A DNA stretch of 55,279 nt from JAAERC01 sp965602655 (lineage in GTDB: Bacteria; Zixibacteria; MSB-5A5; GN15; PGXB01). The DNA lies in contig CBFCZE010000003.1 in the NCBI GenBank assembly GCA_965602655.1, positions 1 through 55,279 of the forward strand, written 5' to 3'. The notes beneath the pieces are model-generated. The model saw only the letters and a program-made list of their open reading frames with translations, was not told the origin of the DNA and searched no databases. Shown one piece after another: positions 44,122 through 53,390 of this stretch (positions within the stretch are counted from its first letter, which is position 1; the number at the start of each line of letters is the position of its first letter). A program made the translations under genes and the position numbers.

Positions 44122-44646
44122 TTAAGGCTGGGTGGTTGCAGACAACGGTAACAATCCGAGTTGAGAGAGTATCGCAACATTATCCCAGCTAACCCAACTT
44201 TCGGCGATTTTGCCATTTTCAAATCTGTGAATAACAATATTTATCAGCATAAATTCTTTGCCGCTGGCCGGTAGTCCACCCAGGGGATCGATTTGAGTAC
44301 CAGTCATTCTGGTGATATAAGCAACTTTATCATTTTCCGCCATTACAAAAAGAACAGAATCATTACAGTCCGGAATAGCCGTTAAAAAATCGGCCATGAA
44401 TACCTTATACAAATCCGTGCCCTGCAATTCCTGGAATTCCGGAGACATTGCCTGACAATGTCTGATATAATCCGGCGATAAGACCTCATCAAAAATCGCC
44501 TGATTTCCATTGGATATCTCTCTGTGAAGACGAAAAACAGTGGCCTTATTCTGTTCTTCTATTTTGGCGATTTGGTCTTCTTCAGAACAGCCCAAAACGC
44601 CGATCAAACCAATGATTAGTATAAATAAAATATTCTGTCTACACAC
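44122..44646 (-). CDS. SnoaL/NTF2-like lipoprotein
   Basis: 174 residues: a lipobox (IIGLIGVLGCSE) and an NTF2/SnoaL-fold domain (FDEVLSPDYIRHCQ, IPDCNDSVLFVMAENDKVAY, GGLPASGKEFMLINIVIHRF). The fold appears in ester cyclases and in many binding proteins. Catalytic residues are not certain. Confidence 0.8.
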   Translation of the reverse strand: MCRQNILFILIIGLIGVLGCSEEDQIAKIEEQNKATVFRLHREISNGNQAIFDEVLSPDYIRHCQAMSPEFQELQGTDLYKVFMADFLTAIPDCNDSVLFVMAENDKVAYITRMTGTQIDPLGGLPASGKEFMLINIVIHRFENGKIAESWVSWDNVAILSQLGLLPLSATTQP

Positions 44647-44917
44647 TTAAACCTCCTAACTTGAATATTTTTATGGAATTACAATACTCCATAGTTTTGC
44701 GCAATTTATTAATATTACCAATCTGCACACAATCGGCAATAAAAACTACAAAGATAGAAAAACACAAAGGGGAGCCCAAATATTATAATGACCAAACTCC
44801 GCTATCTTAAATAAAGGTTTGACAGGGTGGGCATAAAAGAACAACTTTTGCGATAAGTTAGTAAGCCCGGAAGTAATTTCCTTGCATATACCATCAAATA
44901 CTGTATTTTCTGCTATT

Positions 44918-45853
44918 ATGAGAAAACAATACGATAGAAAAAAATATCAGCACCGAAAATCGATTCATTCCAATCGACCGACCTTTGGAATTGTCATAAA
45001 TGAGCAAGCCAAATCTTTCGCCGATGACAAAATTGACTTTCTCATAAGCGAGCTGGCCCGCTCACGATCCAACTGGCATATCATAAAATCAACCGTCGAA
45101 AAAGAAGTTACCTATCAGATAAAAAAACTGCTGACTCGTCAACCGGTCGGAATTATTGCCTGCGGCGGCGACGGTACCGTTAATCTCATAACAAAAAATC
45201 TAATCCGTCGCACCTGTGCCCTCGGAATTTTTCCGCTTGGGAAATATAACAATATTTACAATTCGCTTTTTGGCCCGCCCGATCTGGGAAAGGCCATTGA
45301 TAATATTTTTTCCGGTCAAAGCCGAAAGATCGACTACGGAATGGCAGGAAGCCATTTTTTCCTGGGTTCAATCGGATTGGGCCTTATTCCTAATTTGGCG
45401 GAACTAATCGGGCAAAATCCTCCCCGCTTTGGAATTGGCTGGTCACGAAAAGCATCGCTGGCGGCCGCTTCGGTTAAGGCACAGCAGACATCGATTACAA
45501 TCGACGAATTCAAATTCGACGTTACTCCGCTGACTGTTAATGTAAATCTGCTTTCTCATACTCTGGGACTGCCTCTGACTCCAACCTCAATTAACAATGA
45601 CGGCAAAGCCGAAATTATTTTTGATATCGGTCAGGGAAAAGCAAACCTTTCCCGATTCATACGTAAAATATTTAAAAGAAAATATATTTATACCGATGAG
45701 ATTCGAATGTACCGCGGTCAAAAAATAATTATTACACCGGTTACGAAAAGAAAACTTTACCTCGACGGGGATATTATTAAATTAACGGATGCGACTCTAA
45801 AAATCGAAACATTCCCGAATAAAATCCGGGTGTATCAGAAAAATGCGGAATAA
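44918..45853 (+). CDS. Diacylglycerol kinase-like lipid kinase
   Basis: 311 residues of the DAGK_cat/YegS type. The phosphate loop CGGDGTVNLI is at about residues 82-91, followed by LGIFPLGKYNNIYNSLF, where the usual GTxNxxA reads GKYNNIY. C-terminal LDGDIIKL matches the family DGE/DGD motif. It phosphorylates a lipid or a related alcohol. The ATG at 44918 is used in place of TTG 44882. The next gene overlaps by 11 bases. Confidence 0.85.
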   Translation: MRKQYDRKKYQHRKSIHSNRPTFGIVINEQAKSFADDKIDFLISELARSRSNWHIIKSTVEKEVTYQIKKLLTRQPVGIIACGGDGTVNLITKNLIRRTCALGIFPLGKYNNIYNSLFGPPDLGKAIDNIFSGQSRKIDYGMAGSHFFLGSIGLGLIPNLAELIGQNPPRFGIGWSRKASLAAASVKAQQTSITIDEFKFDVTPLTVNVNLLSHTLGLPLTPTSINNDGKAEIIFDIGQGKANLSRFIRKIFKRKYIYTDEIRMYRGQKIIITPVTKRKLYLDGDIIKLTDATLKIETFPNKIRVYQKNAE

Positions 45854-46439
45854 AATCCATAAAATTATTCTTACTTCCCTGATAATATTGTTTTGTTATA
45901 CATCTATTTCAGCTCAGTTGGCTGAAAACAGGGACAATGGATTATATGATGATTATCTTCTCGATAACAACAAACTCGACAAATATTCGGGCGGGTATTA
46001 CGTCACCAGTGAATCCGACACGATCAAATGGCAAAAACCAACAGTTGCTTTATTCAAATCGATGCTTGTTCCCGGGTGGGGTCAGCTTGGCAACCGGCAG
46101 TATATAAAAGCTGGAATTGTTATCGGTGCCGAAGTAGCTCTTATCGGCGCCGTAATTCATTATGCCAAAAAAACGTCCGACGCCAAAAAGGCGTTTGATA
46201 GTGCCTCTAATACTGATGATGATACTCTGATTCGGGAAACATTTCGAACCTATGATAATTTCAAAGACAATCGCAATTTATTCTCATGGTTGTCCGGCGC
46301 GGTTATTTTTCTGTCGATGTTTGATGCCTATGTCGATGCGCATCTGGCCCGATTTCCCAAATATGACAAAAAGATTTCGTTGCAAATAAACCCTGGAAAC
46401 CAGAAAGAGATAAAAGCGGTTGTAGCTGTAAAATTTTAG
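45843..46439 (+). CDS. DUF5683-like membrane protein
   Basis: 198 residues. An N-terminal signal or anchor (KIILTSLIILFCYTSISAQ), then SMLVPGWGQLGNRQYIKAG, the DUF5683 signature, and two further hydrophobic segments. Function unknown; often found next to lipid or envelope genes. It overlaps the kinase stop by 11 bases and is convergent with the HD-GYP gene. Confidence 0.85.
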   Translation: MRNKIHKIILTSLIILFCYTSISAQLAENRDNGLYDDYLLDNNKLDKYSGGYYVTSESDTIKWQKPTVALFKSMLVPGWGQLGNRQYIKAGIVIGAEVALIGAVIHYAKKTSDAKKAFDSASNTDDDTLIRETFRTYDNFKDNRNLFSWLSGAVIFLSMFDAYVDAHLARFPKYDKKISLQINPGNQKEIKAVVAVKF

Positions 46440-46441
46440 AT

Positions 46442-47887
46442 TTAACCATCCATCTGCAGGATAGTCTTTAAATCGATACTATGCTTACCGGGATCAATAA
46501 TCTTCTGAATACCGATTCCGGCATGCTCCGGCTGTGATAAATCAATCTCAACAAACTCTTTTTTCGGTCCCGAACGATCACCGATAATTTTAACTTGCGG
46601 CCGGGATAGATTGTCCCGATTGTTTCCCGTAACCAAGGCCAGTTCCTCTGATGATAATAAAACCAGAGTTCCGGCCGGATAAATACCGATGATATTAACA
46701 AACAGTTTTAATAAAAAGGCTTCGAATTTTACCGTCATTTGATACATCATTTTACGCAGAACTTCATCGGTTGGAATCGGTTTTTTAATATAAACCCGGC
46801 CTGACGTCAGAGCGTCAAAAGTATCAGCAATAGTAACAATCTTTGAAAAAAGATTAGTCGGCACTTTCTCGCTCAGGACCGGATAACCGGTGAAATCTTC
46901 ATTGATATGATGTTCATATGCCACTCGTGCCGCCCGGGCCGAGTAATCATCAAACTTCAGATTTCGCAAAACCGTCTTGGCGCCCAGCTCCGGATGTTTC
47001 TGCATCTGAATCCAATCATTTTCATCATAAGCATCAGGTTTTCGAATTAAATCGCCCGGCAAACGAACTTTGCCTATATCATGAAACAACGCCGCCATAC
47101 CAAGCTGAGATAATCTTAATTTGTCAAAACCGAGCCGGGCTCCCATGGTCAACGAATAAACACAAACATTTGAGCAGTGCGCATAAGTATGGTCGTCAAA
47201 ATCACGAATTGAAGTCAACTGAATCATATACGATTCATCGCCTGCAATTTGATCAATCATCGAATGCACCACTCGCCGAGCCTTGGTGATATCAATCTCT
47301 TTATCCTGCTGAGCACAGACCATTGCATCCTGCACCACCGAAATTGATTTGAAAAATGTTACTCGCGCCGCCCGCCGGATAAGTTTTCTTTTTTCTTCGG
47401 AAAGACGCTTTTTTCCCTTTTTCTTTTCGATACCCAAAAGAAAAACGCCCTCGATACCAAGATCGCTTAATCGTTTAACGACCGCCTCATGATCAACATT
47501 GGTCCCGCTCCCCTTGGCAATCAGGTAGATAAATTTGTCTAACTGACGGTTATCGAGCGAATCGTCAAAGGTGATTCCGCCCACCCCGATCTGACGCCAG
47601 TTATCCAAAATAGCAGTGGCATTGACAAGACTATCACTGTTAAACTTGATAATTCTGTCGCGGACAAAAACACGACCATCAATTATCTTTATGGAAATCT
47701 TGCCGTACTCATCAATCAGCCTTCTGAAAATTACGTAGAATTTTGATGATTGCGTCAGATAAGTAGCATTATTGGCATCAACAAAACGAGCCGTCTTCAA
47801 CAGAATGAAAAACAAGTTAACCAGAGCATGTTCATCCCGCCCGGCAATTTCAAGATGCATCTGTTTATTTGCTGTTGGTTCCATCAT
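46442..47887 (-). CDS. HD-GYP-like phosphodiesterase protein
   Basis: 481 residues. Residues 1-190 form a helical domain with no known motif. From about 195, an HD-GYP-type domain has HCSNVCVYSLTMGARLG, LFHDIGKVRLP, HPELGAKTVLRNL, YEHHINEDFTGYPV and DTFDALTSGRVY. The GYP triad is kept (GYP after DFT), so c-di-GMP hydrolysis is likely. The ATG overlaps the HEAT gene stop (ATGA), so the two are translationally coupled. Confidence 0.9.
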   Translation of the reverse strand: MMEPTANKQMHLEIAGRDEHALVNLFFILLKTARFVDANNATYLTQSSKFYVIFRRLIDEYGKISIKIIDGRVFVRDRIIKFNSDSLVNATAILDNWRQIGVGGITFDDSLDNRQLDKFIYLIAKGSGTNVDHEAVVKRLSDLGIEGVFLLGIEKKKGKKRLSEEKRKLIRRAARVTFFKSISVVQDAMVCAQQDKEIDITKARRVVHSMIDQIAGDESYMIQLTSIRDFDDHTYAHCSNVCVYSLTMGARLGFDKLRLSQLGMAALFHDIGKVRLPGDLIRKPDAYDENDWIQMQKHPELGAKTVLRNLKFDDYSARAARVAYEHHINEDFTGYPVLSEKVPTNLFSKIVTIADTFDALTSGRVYIKKPIPTDEVLRKMMYQMTVKFEAFLLKLFVNIIGIYPAGTLVLLSSEELALVTGNNRDNLSRPQVKIIGDRSGPKKEFVEIDLSQPEHAGIGIQKIIDPGKHSIDLKTILQMDG

Positions 47888-49791
47888 TCATTCCCGTATA
47901 TCATTTCCCGCCGCTCCTGAATAGCCTTCTTGGCTTTTTGGCGAATTCCTTTTCGCCAGCTTTGACTAAGTTTTAAAAGGGCTGCTTCAGCTTTTTCGGA
48001 ACGATTCCGAGCCAGAGCCTTAAAGGCAATTCTCTGGTAAAATTCCTGTGCCTGCGTTTGAAGAAAACCCCATCCTGAGATCAAGGCAGTCAGGTAACTA
48101 ACCGCATATTCTCCACCCAGTTCGGAAAAAGTGGTTATAAACAGTTCCTGGTTCCCCTCGCTCAAAGTCGCAAAACGATCATCATTAATCAGTTCCGTTA
48201 CAACTTTAAATCCGTCCTCTCTGGCCAGATTCAAAATCGATTGTATGGCCATCTGACTGACTATTTCATCACTGTCCCAAACCAACTGCTTTATAATATC
48301 AATGCTTTTTTGATCATTGTTTTCTTTCAGCCCGCGGGCAATCTGAAGTCGTACCCTGGGATCCTCATGGCCCAGTGCTTTTTCCAGATAATTAAAAGCC
48401 TTTTCGCCTCCAATACGAGCCAATATCATAACCGAATTTCTGACTACAAACCAGCGCCTGTCAAATATGCCGTGCGATATTATATCCACATGCTCCTTAC
48501 CGGCTTTGATCAAATATTCGCATAGTGCCTCCCGATGCACCCTGAATTCCAACTCGCCGAGAAGGTCAACAATAACCGATAGCGCCTCCCATCCAAAAAT
48601 ATTCAGATAGCCGCACAAATCGTCCGGGCTTATCTCGGAATTATTATTTAGCGTTACCGTCAGGGCCGATAATCTTTCCTTACCTCCGGCAAAAATCAAA
48701 GCATCATGAATCCGGCCATTCCATCGTGACTTGGACTTATCAAGAACTTTTTGAATTTCCTTCAGATAAACGAAAAGTCTCACCGCCGCCCTTAAATTGC
48801 CAAATCGTATAAATTCCGTCTGCGTCTTTTCCACAACCGTAACGACTTCTGCAAATTCACCATATTCGGTCTGACTCCAGAGCAATTCCTTAATCAACTG
48901 ACAGGTTGACTCAAAAGTATCAAACTGGGCGTCATATTTTAAAATCTCTTCAATTTTGACCATATCTGATTCGGACAGAGTAAAGGCTTCATTTAATATC
49001 TGAACAGTATCGGGTAGTTTTGCCGGCATTTGGATTGGAACAGCTGTCATGCCCATCTTTTGATCGGCCAAATCATATCGATTGGAAAGTCTCCCGCTGA
49101 CCGAATCGGCTGGCACCGGTATTACGTCATTAATATCACCGGCCGGCGGTTTTCCGGTTATTTCACCAACACCTTTCGAGGTCGCCTCGGCCAATTCATC
49201 ATCATCAAGGAAAATTTGGGCATACTGGATTTTTCCTGAATCATTGCTGCTGTCGGCACCACCACCATCGCCACCACCAACACTACCGCGTCTGATAAAT
49301 GAATCCTCGTCGTCATCACCGGTCCGGACCGAAAATTCACCATCATATTCACCAAGACAAACATCCTCAATCGTTGAATATGTTAATCCGGGAATCTCCT
49401 CCTGCCAGAATAGGGCAACCAGATCCTCACCACCCGGTTCGCGATTTACAAACGCCTTCATTATTTTGAAAAATTGATTGCACTCATCATACTGAAATGA
49501 GGGTGAAAATATAATTTCGGTAATGCCGGCCTTATAGAATATTTCGGCCAGGGCTTCATCATCGGACGAATCTTCATAAACAACTTCGCCCTGATAATGA
49601 ATTTTATTGCGTCCGATACTAAATGTCAGAGTGCCTCGATCTTGTATCAGAACCGCAAAACGCTCGCTGAATGACTCGCGCAGTTTTGTCGGAAGCGGAT
49701 TATTTTCCGGATAAACCGAAACAACCTTAATGACTTTCAGAAGCTCGGTTAACGTTTTGGATATTTCAACTATTTCTTGCTCTTCGGCCAT
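47884..49791 (-). CDS. HEAT-repeat protein coupled to HD-GYP gene
   Basis: 635 residues. The N-terminal part (residues 1-120) is unknown but includes GRNKIHYQGEVVYEDSSDDE, an acidic and Ser/Gly-rich stretch follows (about 150-200, GGGDGGGADSSNDSG), and the C-terminal region is a HEAT solenoid with GGEKAFNYLEKALGHEDPRV and similar helical pairs. The N-terminal unit resembles the first part of the downstream HD-GYP protein in style (both have GR-x-F/I-x-x and D-x-x-DDEALxEIF/DxSLDNRQLDKFIYL), hinting at a shared domain. It probably scaffolds or regulates the phosphodiesterase. Confidence 0.8.
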   Translation of the reverse strand: MAEEQEIVEISKTLTELLKVIKVVSVYPENNPLPTKLRESFSERFAVLIQDRGTLTFSIGRNKIHYQGEVVYEDSSDDEALAEIFYKAGITEIIFSPSFQYDECNQFFKIMKAFVNREPGGEDLVALFWQEEIPGLTYSTIEDVCLGEYDGEFSVRTGDDDEDSFIRRGSVGGGDGGGADSSNDSGKIQYAQIFLDDDELAEATSKGVGEITGKPPAGDINDVIPVPADSVSGRLSNRYDLADQKMGMTAVPIQMPAKLPDTVQILNEAFTLSESDMVKIEEILKYDAQFDTFESTCQLIKELLWSQTEYGEFAEVVTVVEKTQTEFIRFGNLRAAVRLFVYLKEIQKVLDKSKSRWNGRIHDALIFAGGKERLSALTVTLNNNSEISPDDLCGYLNIFGWEALSVIVDLLGELEFRVHREALCEYLIKAGKEHVDIISHGIFDRRWFVVRNSVMILARIGGEKAFNYLEKALGHEDPRVRLQIARGLKENNDQKSIDIIKQLVWDSDEIVSQMAIQSILNLAREDGFKVVTELINDDRFATLSEGNQELFITTFSELGGEYAVSYLTALISGWGFLQTQAQEFYQRIAFKALARNRSEKAEAALLKLSQSWRKGIRQKAKKAIQERREMIYGNE

Positions 49792-49946
49792 TTAACAAAT
49801 ATCTGCCTGATTTAAAAAAATAATCTTCCAATATAGTATTATCGGCAGAATGACTGAATATCTTTGATATCAAAGTGTATCGATAGAGGTCAAAAGAAAT
49901 ACTGCTAATAAATTGCAGGAGAAGCAATTACGACATACAAAATATG

Positions 49947-51254
49947 TTATAAAAGCACAATCTTTTTGCGATTGGCGACAATATTCCGCGTGGCATTTCT
50001 GGCATCAAACACCAGCCGGGCGTTATCTACTATTTTTTGATAATTATAGGATGAATGATCTGTCAGGATTACAACCAAATCGGCACTTCTCAAACCGGTT
50101 TTAGTCAAGCGCAAAGATTTTAATTTCAGGTTGTTCAGTTTTATCTCTGGTACCTGCGGATCATTATAATAAATCCGTGCCCCTTCTTCATTTAACAGCT
50201 TGATAACATCAAGCGCCGGTGACTCGCGGGTGTCCATAATATCTTTTTTGTAGGTAACACCAAGAACCAGAATTTTTGATTTCTTTACAGATTTGCTACT
50301 ATTATTCAGGGTACGTCTGATTCTTTCAACGACATACTCCGGCATTCTTGAATTGATATCACCGGCCAGTTCGATAAACCGGGCATAATAATTCAAACTT
50401 TTTAGCTTCCATGACAAATAATGCGGGTCAATCGGAATACAATGACCGCCCAAACCCGGACCGGGATAAAACGGCATAAATCCAAACGGTTTGCTGGCCG
50501 CGGCATCAATAATCTCCCAGACATTTATTTTAAGACGATCACACATCAGGGCAACTTCGTTGACCAATCCAATATTTACCGCCCGAAATGTATTTTCCAA
50601 GAGTTTAACCATCTCCGCCGCTTTGGTCGATGACATCGGAACCACATTATCAATCACCTGCTCATAGAAAAGTTTGGCCGCTTTTGTGCACCGCGGTGTA
50701 ATCCCACCCACCACGCGCGGAGTATTTTGCGTGGCAAAAACAGGATTGCCAGGATCAATTCTTTCGGGCGAAAAAGCCAGATAAAAATCACGGCCAACTT
50801 TTAATTCGGGGCTTTCAAGCAGAGGCAAAATCATATCTTCAGTAGTTCCCGGATAAGTTGTCGATTCGAGAATAATCAGCATCTCTTCGTGAAGATATTT
50901 TTTTATCCATTTTACCGCCGACAAAATATAGCTGATATCAGGGTCTTTTGTTTTGGACAGCGGCGTCGGAACGCAGATAGAAACAGTATCCATATTTTTT
51001 ATCAGGGCCGGATCAAATGTGGCTTTCAGTTTTCCTGATTTCACCAAATCGGTTAACCGTTCGTTGGGAATATCATCAATATACGATCTGGCCGAATTAA
51101 CCATTGCCACTTTTTCTTTTGAAATATCAAGACCCATTACCGAAAAACCTTCTTCGGCATATTCCACCGCCAGAGGTAAACCGACATAGCCTAAACCGAT
51201 AATACCTACTTTGGCTTTTCGGTTTTTTATTTTTTTTAAAAGATTACTAAACAT
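49947..51254 (-). CDS. UDP-HexNAc 6-dehydrogenase (WbpA/WecC-like)
   Basis: 435-residue two-step nucleotide-sugar dehydrogenase that oxidises UDP-GlcNAc or UDP-ManNAc to the uronate. Rossmann start VGIIGLGYVGLPLAV and the catalytic-Cys motif GPGLGGHCIPIDPHYLSWK are clear; the third domain contains VLGVTYKKDIMDTRESPA. The ATG at 51254 is used, since the TTG at 51296 would overlap the previous gene. Follows rmd by 14 bases, so it is in the same operon. Confidence 0.92.
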   Translation of the reverse strand: MFSNLLKKIKNRKAKVGIIGLGYVGLPLAVEYAEEGFSVMGLDISKEKVAMVNSARSYIDDIPNERLTDLVKSGKLKATFDPALIKNMDTVSICVPTPLSKTKDPDISYILSAVKWIKKYLHEEMLIILESTTYPGTTEDMILPLLESPELKVGRDFYLAFSPERIDPGNPVFATQNTPRVVGGITPRCTKAAKLFYEQVIDNVVPMSSTKAAEMVKLLENTFRAVNIGLVNEVALMCDRLKINVWEIIDAAASKPFGFMPFYPGPGLGGHCIPIDPHYLSWKLKSLNYYARFIELAGDINSRMPEYVVERIRRTLNNSSKSVKKSKILVLGVTYKKDIMDTRESPALDVIKLLNEEGARIYYNDPQVPEIKLNNLKLKSLRLTKTGLRSADLVVILTDHSSYNYQKIVDNARLVFDARNATRNIVANRKKIVLL

Positions 51255-51268
51255 ATTTTTCTCTATAT

Positions 51269-52240
51269 TTAAGAATTTCTTGATTTCATTCTCCAATAAT
51301 CAAGGGTTGTCTTTAATGTTTCTTCTAATTTAAATCGGCAAAACCACCCTAATTCTTTGCCTGCTTTTCGGTTACTTCCGCGCAAAATCGGAATATCCGA
51401 TTTCCGCAATAACTTTTTGTTCACCTCTCTTTTTATCTTAGAATCCGACATTTTGATTAATTTCCGTAGAACCTTTTCAATCGAAACCGTTTTTCCGGAG
51501 CATAATTGATAAACCATCCCCGGTTTCCCTCTGGTTGCTGCCAGATAATAACCGCGAACAATATCCCGGACATCAGAAAAATCGCGCCGGGCGGAAAGAT
51601 CGCCAACTTTTATTTTGCCCGGTCTCCCACTTTTTTCAATTTTTGCTACCTGGGAACAAAATGATGGAATCACAAAATCGGTCGTCTGCTTTGGTCCGGA
51701 ATGATTAAACGATCGAATACGTATAATTGGCACATTTTTAGTTCGGTAATAATAAAGAGCCATATATTCACTCGCTACTTTTGATATTCCATATGGCGAA
51801 ATCGGATTAAGCGGCTGATTCTCATCCAATATTTTGTTAGCCGGTTTGAAGATACCGTATACATCCGATGAACTGACAAAAATCAATTTTGAAAGATTTT
51901 TCAAAGTCGAAGCCGCCTCAAAAACATTGAGACTGCCGTTGAAATTGACATCATATACCTTTTGTGCGGCACCAAAAGATTTACCGACCGAGGCCATTGC
52001 GGCCAGATGAAATACGAAATCGGGCTTCACCTTTTTGACAAAATCATTCATTTTGCCAGTGTTTAAAACATTGAACTGCTCCAGTTCAAGTCCCGATTTT
52101 ATCGAATATATATTATCAAGCCTTTCTTTCGGAGCTACCAGACCGAAAACATTTATCCCCTTCAGAAGTAACAGCTCGGCCAGATATGAGCCGGCGAAAC
52201 CGGCCACGCCGGTAACAATTGCTTTAGGTCCTTTCTTCAC
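51269..52240 (-). CDS. rmd: GDP-6-deoxy-D-mannose reductase
   Basis: 323-residue short-chain reductase that turns GDP-4-keto-6-deoxymannose into GDP-D-rhamnose. NAD-binding TGVAGFAGSYLAELL, catalytic SSSDVYG and YGISKVASEYMA (Tyr-x3-Lys) are present. GTG start; overlaps gmd by 17 bases. Other GDP-sugar epimerases are possible. Confidence 0.88.
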   Translation of the reverse strand: MKKGPKAIVTGVAGFAGSYLAELLLLKGINVFGLVAPKERLDNIYSIKSGLELEQFNVLNTGKMNDFVKKVKPDFVFHLAAMASVGKSFGAAQKVYDVNFNGSLNVFEAASTLKNLSKLIFVSSSDVYGIFKPANKILDENQPLNPISPYGISKVASEYMALYYYRTKNVPIIRIRSFNHSGPKQTTDFVIPSFCSQVAKIEKSGRPGKIKVGDLSARRDFSDVRDIVRGYYLAATRGKPGMVYQLCSGKTVSIEKVLRKLIKMSDSKIKREVNKKLLRKSDIPILRGSNRKAGKELGWFCRFKLEETLKTTLDYWRMKSRNS

Positions 52241-53189
52241 GAAGCCTTTCCAGATCGGTATCGACCATCATTTTTACCAATCCCTCAAAATCTATCGTCA
52301 ACTCCCAGTCAAGTTTTTCTCTGGCTTTGGAGGGATCTCCCAGAAGTTGATCCACTTCGGCTGGGCGAACAAAACGGGGATCGGTGGTAACATAATCTTT
52401 ATAATCCAAATCGACATAACCAAAGGCGGTTTCGACAAAATCTTTGACCGAATGCGCTTTCCCCGTGGCAATAACAAAATCCTCCGGCTTATTCTGCTGA
52501 AGCATCAGCCACATCGCCCTGACATAATCGCCGGCAAAACCCCAGTCGCGCTGCGCGTCGAGATTACCCAGCGCCAGTTCTTTGGACAGGCCAAGTTTTA
52601 TCCGGGCGACACCATCGGTGATTTTTTTGGTAACAAACTCCAGACCGCGACGGGGCGATTCATGATTAAACAAAATCCCGGAGCAGGCAAAAATATCGTA
52701 ACTCTCACGATAATTTATTGTGATCCAGTGCCCATAAACTTTGGCCACCCCATACGGTGAGCGGGGATACAACGGGGTTTTTTCGGTTTGAGGAACCTCC
52801 TGCACTTTGCCGAACATCTCCGATGACGATGCCTGATAAAATTTTATTTTCCTATCTATTAGTCTGATTCCCTCAAGAATTTTTGTGACCCCCAGAGCGT
52901 TAAATTCACCGGTTAAAACCGGCTGATTCCACGAAGTCGGAACAAACGACTGCGCCGCCAGATTATATATCTCATCCGGTCGGGACTCTTCGATAACATT
53001 GATTATCGAAAGCTGATCGAGAAGATCGGCCTGGACAAATGTAATTTTGTCACGAATATGCTCAATTCGTTCAAACGATTCGGTTGATGCCCGCCGAACC
53101 ATGCCGAAAACCTCATATCCCTTATCCAGTAGAAAATCGGCCAAGTAAGAGCCATCCTGTCCGGTGATTCCGGTTATAAGCGCCCTCAT
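52224..53189 (-). CDS. gmd: GDP-mannose 4,6-dehydratase
   Basis: 321-residue dehydratase that makes GDP-4-keto-6-deoxy-D-mannose. TGITGQDGSYLADFLLDKGY, the SSSEMFGKVQEVPQ catalytic segment (Ser/Thr and Glu), PRSPYGVAKVYGHW (Tyr-x3-Lys) and FNHESPRRG are family hallmarks. It is the first gene of a minus-strand operon with rmd and the UDP-sugar dehydrogenase. Confidence 0.94.
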   Translation of the reverse strand: MRALITGITGQDGSYLADFLLDKGYEVFGMVRRASTESFERIEHIRDKITFVQADLLDQLSIINVIEESRPDEIYNLAAQSFVPTSWNQPVLTGEFNALGVTKILEGIRLIDRKIKFYQASSSEMFGKVQEVPQTEKTPLYPRSPYGVAKVYGHWITINYRESYDIFACSGILFNHESPRRGLEFVTKKITDGVARIKLGLSKELALGNLDAQRDWGFAGDYVRAMWLMLQQNKPEDFVIATGKAHSVKDFVETAFGYVDLDYKDYVTTDPRFVRPAEVDQLLGDPSKAREKLDWELTIDFEGLVKMMVDTDLERLREERT

Positions 53190-53325
53190 ATAAACTCTCC
53201 AGTCTATAAATCTGTTTATTTTCTTATACAGCTTAGACTTTCAAAATAGCCGGGTGTTATCAAAAAAACAAATGATAAATATTGGTCCTGAATTTCTTTT
53301 CCAGGCAGGCTAAGTCTTTATCCGG

Positions 53326-53353
53326 TTGACATTTTGCCATTTTTTCTTATCTT
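53326..53353 (+). promoter_or_regulatory. Promoter of cysteine-desulfurase gene
   Basis: TTGACA, 16-base spacer, TATCTT. This overlaps the ATG at 53334, which is therefore unlikely to be the start of the downstream gene. Confidence 0.65.
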
Positions 53354-53390
53354 TACATCAGAAAAATATTTGACAGTGGAGAAGACTATA

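Noticed and set aside
53334..53390. Desulfurase start at ATG 53334
   Set aside because: The ATG lies within the promoter spacer and the added residues look unlike the family.
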